Assembly (NCBI RefSeq): GCF_024171925.1
Contig: NZ_JAMTCO010000001.1
Coordinates: 558,001-622,000, forward strand
Direction of reading: 5' to 3'
Length of the DNA stretch: 64,000 nucleotides
From: Actinokineospora diospyrosa
GTDB lineage: Bacteria; Actinomycetota; Actinomycetes; Mycobacteriales; Pseudonocardiaceae
Shown here one piece after another: positions 25,390 through 32,807 of this stretch (its first letter is position 1; each line of letters starts with the position of its first letter). Position numbers and translations under genes: made by a program. The notes beneath the pieces were generated by a model. It saw nothing but the letters and a program-made list of their open reading frames with translations, had not been told where the DNA came from and made no database searches.

Positions 25390-25745
25390 TGACCGCAGGT
25401 AGGCACACAGCGGGGTCGGGCAGGGTCTCGGTCGCCGAGCTGGTGGCGCGTGCGGTCGCGGCAGGCCGAGAACTGCGACCCCGACGGCGTGAAGCCGATG
25501 CTGCGACCGGCGGCCAGATGACGCACGGAGAAGACTTGGACTGGCCTACCGCTGTACTCCCTCGTGTCACTGGCGAGCCCAGCGATGGGGCAATCGCAAC
25601 CAATCGTCCTGGACAGGAACGTCCACGTCAGGTTGCTCGACGCCCGCGGAATACAGTCATTCCCGACCCGGGTCGGCCAGTGTGGATTCAGCGCGACCCG
25701 GCCTTGTTGCAGCAGGTGCTGGACGGGTTGCGGCGACTGGCTTAG
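25389..25745 (+). CDS. Small hypothetical protein
   Basis: 118 residues from the ATG that overlaps the preceding stop. The sequence is Arg/Ala/Pro-rich and largely low complexity, ending WIQRDPALLQQVLDGLRRLA. No family recognised. Coupled translation is the main evidence that it is real. The 180 bp that follow hold no gene. Confidence 0.45.
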   Translation: MTAGRHTAGSGRVSVAELVARAVAAGRELRPRRREADAATGGQMTHGEDLDWPTAVLPRVTGEPSDGAIATNRPGQERPRQVARRPRNTVIPDPGRPVWIQRDPALLQQVLDGLRRLA

Positions 25746-25926
25746 GTCGGAAAGCGGTAGGTCGGCAGCGGTTCCGTCAGCCATGACTCCTCGAAGGCCA
25801 CTCCGGTGACGCGTTCCACCGCGGCGAGGCTGGCGGACTTGAGCGCTTATAAACCCAGCGATCTGGCCTTCGTCGCCCCTGTGCGCAGCCGATGAGCTTG
25901 GGCGATGAGTTCGCTAGCCTGAACGC

Positions 25927-26970
25927 ATGTCACCGGTCGCGCGCAGGCATCACACCGTGCCGAGGTTCTACCTCGATGCGTTTGCCAGAGACGGTCAGAT
26001 CGGAACTGTGGAGCTGCCCGGGGTCAAGCGCTTCGTCCAGTCCGTTCGGTACGCGGCCACCATGAACAACTTCTACTCCCTGGACACTCCAGACCCGGGA
26101 GACTCGGACACGTTCGAGGCGGCCCTCGGTGCGTTCGAGGGTGTGGTGGCTCCGATCATTCGCAGTGTGGTGCAGGAAGACACCTGGCCACTACCTCCCG
26201 AGCAACGGCGCGCCCTGGCCGAGTTCGCTGTCGTGCAGCACCTACGGGGTCCCGATCAGCGGCGGGCGATGGAGCAGATCATGGCCGCGACGACGAAGAT
26301 CGAACTAAGTATCGCAGGAAGGGAACACCTGTTTGGCTATGCAAGAGAGCACCTGGGCCGCGAAGTCAGCGAAGCCGAAGCGGACATGCTCTGGGAACAG
26401 GTCATCAGCCCGACCGGTCCTCCGATCACCCTCTCGCCGCGGGGGCACATCGAGCAGATCATCGAGGCGGTGCCCGACTTCACCAAGTACATCCTGGGTC
26501 GCCCGTGGGTGCTGGTTCGGTTCGATCGCAAGAAACTGTTCACCTGTGACACCCCGGTGGCGCTCCTCCCCGACCCTCAGAGCCCTCCGGTCCAGGGCAT
26601 TGGCCTGATCAATGCCTGGAGCCTCACTCTGCCCCTCGCCCGGTCAGTCGGCCTCATGATGATCGATCCGATTCCCTTCGTCGACCACCTGCGCTTCGAG
26701 GATGTCGCTCAAGGCCAAGCCGATACCCGCGAACCGCCGACTTCACGGCTCGCGAACATGTTCAACCACGCAACGGCCCGCAATGCCCGGCGCTGGATCT
26801 TCCACCACCCAGATGACAGCAGCCTCATCGGCAACGAGCTACCTCCACCTCGCACCACGGAGATCTCGTTTTCCGGTGCCAGCACGGACTTTGTGGACAT
26901 GGGCGCACGTATACGCGCGAACCGGACCGATGGGCATGGCAACCCGGCGGCTGATGGCGGCCTGCTATAG
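25927..26970 (+). CDS. DUF4238 domain protein
   Basis: 347 residues. The N-terminal signature RRHHTVPRFYLDAFARDGQI is typical of DUF4238, followed by a conserved helical core (EQRRALAEFAVVQHLRGPDQR). Later RPWVLVRFDRKKLFTCDTPVAL fits the family's middle motif. DUF4238 proteins are widespread, often on mobile or accessory DNA, and have no firm function. Stands alone between unrelated units. Confidence 0.8.
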   Translation: MSPVARRHHTVPRFYLDAFARDGQIGTVELPGVKRFVQSVRYAATMNNFYSLDTPDPGDSDTFEAALGAFEGVVAPIIRSVVQEDTWPLPPEQRRALAEFAVVQHLRGPDQRRAMEQIMAATTKIELSIAGREHLFGYAREHLGREVSEAEADMLWEQVISPTGPPITLSPRGHIEQIIEAVPDFTKYILGRPWVLVRFDRKKLFTCDTPVALLPDPQSPPVQGIGLINAWSLTLPLARSVGLMMIDPIPFVDHLRFEDVAQGQADTREPPTSRLANMFNHATARNARRWIFHHPDDSSLIGNELPPPRTTEISFSGASTDFVDMGARIRANRTDGHGNPAADGGLL

Positions 26971-27016
26971 CGGCTGCGGAGTGCCGTCCTGCGCCAGACA
27001 CGGACACTCGATCGGA

Positions 27017-27886
27017 TCAAGTCACTAGCCTCAAGCTTGTACACTCCGCAAGCGCAGCGAGACCATCATCGAAAACCAGTGAGTACACTTCTGTGTAGTA
27101 GTCATGGCGTTGGTCGAGTCGACTAGATAGCGAGAATTCGCACCTTTTGTCGGCACAGTAGTGGCCAGCCGTCGGCGAGACGCGGAACGGAGTGCCGTGG
27201 TTGTCCACGGTACAGGTGTGGACTTGGCCGTCGACCCGGTATTTCACGGACAGGTTGAAGGTGTGTGAGGTCGTGGCCGCATCAAATCGCAACGGTACGG
27301 CCAAGTAGCCGCCAGGAAGTACGGCCAGGGTGTGGCGGCCGAAGTACGGTTCGGGATCGTTGCCATTGTCCGCCACGAGGCGTGCTACGGGGATTGCGGT
27401 ATCGAGGTGGAAAGTGATCGGATTTGGGTTCATCGCCCCGGCCTCCAGCCAGAACGCCACCCCGTCGATGATGGGACCGCGTTGTCGATCGACGACCTGG
27501 ATGTCGCGCACCGCGACATCGACAGGCCCGGAGTTGTGCAGGCCCAGCATGATCTCAGCGGGGCAGGAGGTGTCAGTCAGTAGGTAGGCCCCCGCGGCCA
27601 GTTGCCGTGCGAGCAACTGGTCCATCGCCTCGGTGGTGCCGGGCAGATCCCGGCGCTCCGTCAGTGGTCGAGCTGCGGCGGCCTGGGCCCGCGGGAATGC
27701 GTGGAACCATCCGTGGCTCATTCCGTGCAGCGACTCCACACTTACACGAAGCGAATCTCCGGCGCCCTTGTCGGTAGGTGCGGTAGCCGGGTTAACCGTC
27801 AGCGGCCCGTGCACATCACCAGCGATCTGCACCGTGATCTGGCCCGGTCCTGGACCATCAACCCGCTGGCTGATCTCGCTGCTCAC
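27017..27886 (-). CDS. Hypothetical protein
   Basis: 289 residues from a GTG that overlaps the preceding small frame (GTGA). The N-terminus is QITVQIAGDVHGPLTVNPAT; the middle and end are beta-rich (GYLAVPLRFDAATTSHTFNL; VDGQVHTCTVDNHGTPFRVS). There are no membrane segments and no recognised motif. Convergent with the DUF4238 gene. Confidence 0.55.
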   Translation of the reverse strand: MSSEISQRVDGPGPGQITVQIAGDVHGPLTVNPATAPTDKGAGDSLRVSVESLHGMSHGWFHAFPRAQAAAARPLTERRDLPGTTEAMDQLLARQLAAGAYLLTDTSCPAEIMLGLHNSGPVDVAVRDIQVVDRQRGPIIDGVAFWLEAGAMNPNPITFHLDTAIPVARLVADNGNDPEPYFGRHTLAVLPGGYLAVPLRFDAATTSHTFNLSVKYRVDGQVHTCTVDNHGTPFRVSPTAGHYCADKRCEFSLSSRLDQRHDYYTEVYSLVFDDGLAALAECTSLRLVT

Positions 27887-28089
27887 CAGATCACCCGCGG
27901 CTTGCTGGTGCCGCCGGCGAGTCCGGCCTCCACGCCTCGCTCAATGGCCATGATGCGAGTGTAGGAGCTACGTGCTGCGATACTCGACAACATGGCCTGC
28001 TGAATTGAGATCGAGCCGACCGGGTGAACGACCATTGTCTCCAACGCTGCGGGACCAAGGGTTGCTGCGCTGATGGCCAGGACGGGCAC
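27883..28089 (-). CDS. Possible small protein coupled to the next gene
   Basis: 68 residues from a GTG at 28089 with no clear ribosome binding site. Its stop overlaps the next GTG as GTGA, which is the only real support. The sequence (GSISIQQAMLSSIAARSSYT) is protein-like but unrecognised. Confidence 0.3.
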   Translation of the reverse strand: MPVLAISAATLGPAALETMVVHPVGSISIQQAMLSSIAARSSYTRIMAIERGVEAGLAGGTSKPRVIW

Positions 28090-28129
28090 CGTATGAGGAT
28101 GAAGCGTAGGGCGAGGCTGTGACGATGGC

Positions 28130-30109
28130 CTAGCCGCTGGAGCTCAAGTCACTCTGAGCCGCTGCCTCATTGGCACTGTGTGCGCGGTCAAGCAGTGCTA
28201 CGAGCTTGTCGGTATCAAGCGGCCACTCCAGTACTGTCGCCGCATTGCGAAGCACGTTCAGGGCGGCAATGGCGGCGGCTGAGCTGACGAGGTCGGTCAG
28301 TGGTCCGGACGGCTGTTGCACCCGGAACGTCGGGTGGCCGTCGAACAGGTGCATTCCCGCGGTCTGCACTGCTCCGACACTTGTGAGGTCGGCCAGCAGC
28401 ATCTCCATGCGAAGGCGCTGGTAGATGGTGCTGGAGCGGGGGTCGGTACTCGCCTCTGGGACCTTGAGGTCAAATCCTGCCGCAGCAGCGAGAACCTCCT
28501 GTTGTCGTTCCAAGGAGACGTCGGGATGGTGTTGGTCGACGGAGTCGAGCGCCAGACGCACCGCGATCCCCAAACCTGGACCGGTTGGGTCCGCCATCTC
28601 CTTGAATCGTGCGGAGAGGGTGACCAGCGCACGGAGAACTGGTAGTGCTTCGATCGGGTGGCCGAAGTCGATCAGCTTGCTGATGCTGTGGAAGAAGGCA
28701 ACGGCTTGTCCGTAGAGCGTGAACGCGAACCGGTGTCCGATCGACCGGTCGGGGAGCAAGCCGTTGGCCAGACTCTCCTCGATCAACAACGCGGTTGCTC
28801 GGCGCAGCTGCAATGCAGGCGAGGCTGGCGTCATGCTGACGACCAATCCGTCGTCGGTCAGGTTGATCGGTGCTTGTCCGTCGACGGGCCTGCCGTGCAC
28901 CTCGATGCGGTCGAGTTGGAAGCCAATGTCCGGATGGACGAGCAAGGTCATCTGTTCCCGGTGGTTCATCTCGACCGCTCGGCCATCGATTGCCGACTCG
29001 ATCCCGGTGGTCCAGTGCAGTCGTGGGTACATCTCGCCTTCTGGGGCGGGGTCGGCGGCCGTGCCGATCAGACGACCGCGGATCACCTTGCGCAGCGATT
29101 GCACGTCCAGCGGTGTGGTGGCCAGGAGGCGTGTGGCGGTGTCCTCGGGGACTGCGAGGAGGTCGACGATGGTGCGGCGGATGTGGCCGAATGTGGCGTC
29201 GATGACCTGGTTCGCGTGCGTCGCCACCTTGTCCAAGTCCCACATGCCGTGTTCGAGTCCGTCGCTGGCGTCCTTGGTCGTCTTGTAGGCGTTGTTGTCT
29301 CCGTTGAACACCAGTGCTTCCCTGACCCGTGCCTGTAAAATCTCTTTCCAACGAGGCCGGTCCGGATCATCGGTGACTACCCCGAACTCGTGTGCCAGTT
29401 CCTGCTCGGACACTCTGCGAGTAGCCATGGCGTTGCGGATCACCGCCTTGGTCAGGGTTTCGGCGGCGATCCACAGGTGGTTGAGCGCCAACCACTCCCC
29501 GCCGAGGTACCAGCGGCGGAGGGCGAGTTCGTAGTGGCGCAACGCTCGGCTGAGCCGGGCGCCGTCCCGTGGCATCGTGCGCAGCGCCAGGCAAGCGGCG
29601 ACGAGCGAGGGAACGTGGATCACCCTGCCCTGACCCACCACACCACTCTCGTCGGGCAGGTAGGTCTCCACAAACCCCCGCTCGCTGCGCATTGGGGTGC
29701 TGTCGAAGGCAAGGTGGACCTCCGGCTCATCCACCTGCACGTTCGCGACGAAGCCCGCCATCGTCACCAGCGGGCGCGCGACCATCGGGAACTTGCCTAG
29801 CGCGTCATCCAACGAGTTCGCCCAGCCGCGAACCTCGACGACCAGTTCGCGTGGCAGTCGTTGACCGGCTTCGACCGCCCAGCGCGTGAACATCCGCACC
29901 AGCAGGTCCGCTAGGCCCAACTCGGGCACCTTGATCGACAGTTCCCACACCTCGTCGGGCAGGAACTTCGCGGACGACTTGGCCCGCAGTACGACCACAT
30001 ATTCCGCGCGATCTCCGCCGACGCTGGAAGTCGACTCGGTTACCCGATCACCATAGGACGCAGCGCCATCCTCCGGTGAACCAGGCAGAGAAGGATTGGG
30101 TTTGGTCAC
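28130..30109 (-). CDS. Large hypothetical protein, possible HEPN-like region
   Basis: 659 residues from the GTG at 30109, which overlaps the nuclease-gene stop (GTGA). A longer frame upstream lies inside that gene and is rejected. The central part has a helical stretch (LALNHLWIAAETLTKAVIRN and DGLEHGMWDLDKVATHANQ) reminiscent of HEPN-type helices found in abortive-infection proteins; this is a weak visual match. The C-terminal third is helical. Coupling with a nuclease-like gene suggests a two-component system. Confidence 0.6.
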   Translation of the reverse strand: MTKPNPSLPGSPEDGAASYGDRVTESTSSVGGDRAEYVVVLRAKSSAKFLPDEVWELSIKVPELGLADLLVRMFTRWAVEAGQRLPRELVVEVRGWANSLDDALGKFPMVARPLVTMAGFVANVQVDEPEVHLAFDSTPMRSERGFVETYLPDESGVVGQGRVIHVPSLVAACLALRTMPRDGARLSRALRHYELALRRWYLGGEWLALNHLWIAAETLTKAVIRNAMATRRVSEQELAHEFGVVTDDPDRPRWKEILQARVREALVFNGDNNAYKTTKDASDGLEHGMWDLDKVATHANQVIDATFGHIRRTIVDLLAVPEDTATRLLATTPLDVQSLRKVIRGRLIGTAADPAPEGEMYPRLHWTTGIESAIDGRAVEMNHREQMTLLVHPDIGFQLDRIEVHGRPVDGQAPINLTDDGLVVSMTPASPALQLRRATALLIEESLANGLLPDRSIGHRFAFTLYGQAVAFFHSISKLIDFGHPIEALPVLRALVTLSARFKEMADPTGPGLGIAVRLALDSVDQHHPDVSLERQQEVLAAAAGFDLKVPEASTDPRSSTIYQRLRMEMLLADLTSVGAVQTAGMHLFDGHPTFRVQQPSGPLTDLVSSAAAIAALNVLRNAATVLEWPLDTDKLVALLDRAHSANEAAAQSDLSSSG

Positions 30110-31518
30110 AGGGTGCTCGGCGTGGGTGTCGGCACGGGAACGCGGTAGCAGGTGAACAGGTCGCGGAAGAACGCCTCGACCAGGCCGCGTGCGCGGTGTT
30201 CGTCTCGCAGTTCGTCGGCACCGAAGCGGAACACTTCGTAGCCCTTCAGTTTGAGGTCGCGATCTGCCTTCATGTTCGCCGCGTACGCTGCGGGATCCGG
30301 ATAGCCGCCGGTGGCGTAGTGGTGCTGGCCGTCCACCTCGACCACCACGCGGACACTGTTCGGCAGCAGCAGGAGGAAGTCCATGCGGTGATGGCGGAAG
30401 GCTTGTGCACCCCGGGCGCGGACCGTCCGCGGGTCCCAGTGCAGCCAGATCTCGGGAAGCAAGGCAGGTAGGCCCGGGATGCACTTCTCGTAGATGGCGT
30501 TGTAGAGGTGGAAGAGCAGCCGTTGGGGGTGGTGGCCCGGGTAGATCGGCGAGTCCTCCGGGAGGCTGGCGAGCAGCCTGGTGTAGAGGGTGCGCTTGGC
30601 CTCCTCGTCGGTGTCGTGGCCGCGGGTCTCCCTCCACCAGTCCTGCAAGTCTCGCCAGCGGAGCCCGTCCGAGCCGACCGGGAGGTCGTAGTCGATGAGC
30701 CCGTCGGTGTCACCGACGATCTCGATGTCGTTGTCGAGTGCGTCGACGATCCGAAGGTCGGGCTTCCCCAGAGACGCGAACAGCAAGTTCTTCGGCCTGC
30801 CCCGGGTCGAGCGGGCCACCACGAGCGTGAACACGGGGTAGCCGCCGCTCTCGCTGGTCTCCCTCAGTTCGAGACCGATGCCGCGCAGGTGCGGCTGGAC
30901 CGCGGCGACGAACCCGCGCTGAACCTCCTCATCCGGCACGTTGGCCGAGGAGGCCAGACCTTCCAGGAACAACCCGAACCGCCGATCCGACGCCTCGTAC
31001 GCACCAACCCGGGTGAACAACTCCCCGGCATCCCAGTCGTCATTGCGGCCCATGTGCTGCTCCAGCTCACGGCGCAAGCTCCGGCCGGTACCGAACAGCT
31101 CACCGAACGGGTCGCTGTCCAGCACCCACAACCCATCGAGCAACCGCTCCAACCGCCCGAACTCCCGGAACAGTTCGACCCCGCCAAGCGAGCGTGCGAT
31201 GTCCCGGCGTGCCCGTTCCGGTACGGGAGGATGCCCCTCCAACGCCCAGAGGGCGTCCTGCACCAGGTTCCGTCGGGCGGCATCCATCACACCAAGAGCC
31301 AGCACGGTCCGCGCGACACCCGGCAGATCAACATTGGCGACCGCGTCAAAGCTCGCCGTCGCCCTATCGATCTTCTTGTGCTCCGGACCCAGCTCGGGCT
31401 CCGGCAAGCCACGAGCAACACAGGCAGCAGGAAGCTCCTTGTGAGACCAGGCGCAGACCTCGCCCGGCAGGTAGCTGAGCACTTCCCGCAGCACCTTGAG
31501 CTGGGCAACACTAGACAT
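30106..31518 (-). CDS. Protein with C-terminal Vsr/DUF559-type nuclease domain
   Basis: 470 residues. Residues about 375-460 carry a PD-(D/E)XK-like core: HRMDFLLLLPNSVRVVVEVDG, then QHHY, DRDLKLKGYEVFRFGADEL, matching the DUF559/Vsr pattern of Asp, Glu-x-Asp-Gly and a basic helix. The N-terminal 370 residues are mostly helical and unrecognised; a similarity to AbiJ N-terminal domains is possible but unproven. It is the first gene of a two-gene unit. It sits just left of a tRNA-derived att-like scar, typical of defence cargo. Confidence 0.65.
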   Translation of the reverse strand: MSSVAQLKVLREVLSYLPGEVCAWSHKELPAACVARGLPEPELGPEHKKIDRATASFDAVANVDLPGVARTVLALGVMDAARRNLVQDALWALEGHPPVPERARRDIARSLGGVELFREFGRLERLLDGLWVLDSDPFGELFGTGRSLRRELEQHMGRNDDWDAGELFTRVGAYEASDRRFGLFLEGLASSANVPDEEVQRGFVAAVQPHLRGIGLELRETSESGGYPVFTLVVARSTRGRPKNLLFASLGKPDLRIVDALDNDIEIVGDTDGLIDYDLPVGSDGLRWRDLQDWWRETRGHDTDEEAKRTLYTRLLASLPEDSPIYPGHHPQRLLFHLYNAIYEKCIPGLPALLPEIWLHWDPRTVRARGAQAFRHHRMDFLLLLPNSVRVVVEVDGQHHYATGGYPDPAAYAANMKADRDLKLKGYEVFRFGADELRDEHRARGLVEAFFRDLFTCYRVPVPTPTPSTL

Positions 31519-31690
31519 TGACCAAGTCTGGCAGAGGACACCGACACCCCCGCAGACATCCGGCCTTCACCGTATGTGATCGTGTTCAGCCTAGTCTGAG
31601 ATGCAGTGCCGAGGTGATCAGATGGGGTTTCCGTGGGGATCGCAACCCGCCGGAACGGGTCGAAACTCGTAGCTGCCCGCAGCAAACGTT

Positions 31691-31730
31691 GCGCTGACCT
31701 GGAGAAGCTCACGTTTCCCCAGGTCAGCGC
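31691..31730. repeat. 12-bp perfect inverted repeat beside tRNA fragment
   Basis: GCGCTGACCTGG at 31691-31702 and its exact complement at 31719-31730, with a 16-base loop. It lies 12 bp to the left of the tRNA 3' half. It could be an integrase arm/excisionase site or a transcript hairpin; sequence alone does not decide. Confidence 0.5.
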
Positions 31731-31742
31731 GCCGTCAGGCAA

Positions 31743-31789
31743 CCTTGACACGGTAGGGGTCACTGGTTCAATCCCAGTATCGCCCACCA
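31743..31789 (+). tRNA. tRNA-Val (GAC) 3'-half fragment, probable att site
   Basis: The stretch holds the anticodon loop TTGACAC with 3' anticodon stem GGTAG, a complete T-arm (ACTGG, TTCAATC, CCAGT), a 7-nt 3' acceptor strand and the encoded ACCA end. The 5' half of the tRNA (D-arm, 5' acceptor) is missing and replaced by unrelated DNA. This is the classic product of integration by an element that carries the 3' end of its target tRNA. The intact gene is not in the window. Confidence 0.8.
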
Positions 31790-31807
31790 GTTACCTACAC
31801 TGGTGAC

Positions 31808-31838
31808 AAGCCCCGCCCCCTTCATGGGGGCGGGGCTT
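31808..31838 (+). terminator. Hairpin terminator downstream of tRNA fragment
   Basis: AAGCCCCGCCCCC and its complement form a 13-bp stem around TTCAT, followed by GTGTTTT. Probably the original terminator of the tRNA gene, retained when the 5' half was displaced, which would place the inserted element on the left. Confidence 0.75.
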
Positions 31839-32141
31839 CAGTGTTTTCCCGGAGCGGTTGAAGCGCGACTCCTATCCGGCCTTCAGTGCGTTATCAATCT
31901 GCGCACGCATGCCCTTCATTGGGCACAGGAGTTGGTCAAGGCGGGTGTGGGGTGGCTGATGGAGCACCTCGACTTCGTCCCGGGAGCTGCTTGAGGTGCG
32001 GTCGATGCCGCAGGCCAACGGTGCTCAGCCACTATCGCTGTTGTAGCTCGCCACAAGTTGTCCATTTTTTGACCACTATCGCTTCGGCTGTCCTCTTCTA
32101 CGTCTATTTGCACCTCGCAGAGATTGTCTATCATTTCGCCC
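31839..32141. promoter_or_regulatory. Upstream region of TIR operon with direct repeats
   Basis: About 300 bp that become AT-richer towards the right. CCACTATCGCT occurs twice, at 32029-32039 and 32073-32083, 44 bp apart (about four helical turns), with a T-run between. These could be binding sites controlling the TIR operon. No supportable gene is present. Confidence 0.35.
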
Positions 32142-32807
32142 GTGACCGGCTACAGGTACGACGTGTTCATCAGCTATAGCCGCAAGGGCTGCGCGCAGCA
32201 GTGGCTGCTGAACCACTTCTACGAACGCTTGATCGACTGCCTTCTCGGCGAGATGTCCTATACGCCGAGGGTGTACATGGATCGGTTGTCCATCGCCAAA
32301 GGGTCACATTGGCCTTCCGATCTCCAGCAGGCCCTGCTGCACAGCAAGACGATCGTACCGCTGTTCACCCCGCCTTACTTCCGTTCCCCCTGGTGTATGG
32401 CGGAGTTCCACAGCATGCGAGAGCGGCAGCAGAAGCTCGGAATCGGCGGGGGACGCATACCCCAGGGGCTGATCTACCCGGTCCTGTACTCGGATTCCGA
32501 CAACTTCCCGCCTGAGGCCCGTGAGTTCTCCTGGTGGAACTTCAAGGACGTGTCCAACCCGGATCCGGTGTACCAGATGACGCGCGACTACCCCCGCTTC
32601 CACGACCGGGTAGCAGAGTTCGCGGCCGACTTGGCGAAAGTGCTGGAACAGGTGCCGCAGTGGGAGCCAGACTGGCCGTTGGTGGTCACCCCCGACCCGG
32701 TGCTCATGCCTCCACCGCTGATTCCCAGGTTCGGTGATCCGGCACAACGCGCCCAATCACTCCCGGCTACCGACCTCGATGGCGCCGAGAGGATGGCTGA
32801 GGAATGA
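32142..32807 (+). CDS. TIR-domain effector protein
   Basis: About 221 residues. The TIR fold is clear: YDVFISYSRKG (strand A and BB-loop region), VYMDRLSIAKG, SKTIVPLFTPPYFRSPWCMAEF (catalytic Glu in WCMAEF). The C-terminus is Pro-rich. GTG at 32142 is chosen; a TTG at 32124 gives six extra residues; neither has a strong ribosome binding site. TIR proteins in bacteria commonly cleave NAD+ or signal in immunity. Its stop overlaps the ATPase start by ATGA, making it the first gene of a four-gene operon. Confidence 0.9.
   Translation: MTGYRYDVFISYSRKGCAQQWLLNHFYERLIDCLLGEMSYTPRVYMDRLSIAKGSHWPSDLQQALLHSKTIVPLFTPPYFRSPWCMAEFHSMRERQQKLGIGGGRIPQGLIYPVLYSDSDNFPPEAREFSWWNFKDVSNPDPVYQMTRDYPRFHDRVAEFAADLAKVLEQVPQWEPDWPLVVTPDPVLMPPPLIPRFGDPAQRAQSLPATDLDGAERMAEE

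Noticed and set aside
30110-30637. N-terminal extension of the 28130-30109 gene
   Set aside because: Lies wholly inside the upstream coding gene in another frame; the GTG at 30109 with GTGA overlap is the better start.
31287-31787. Minus-strand frame starting MGDTGIEPVTPTVS
   Set aside because: Its N-terminus is the antisense of the tRNA 3' half, a familiar artefact; the remainder is the shadow of the nuclease gene.
31803-31994. Small plus-strand frame after the tRNA terminator
   Set aside because: Starts inside the terminator hairpin, no ribosome binding site, no recognisable sequence.
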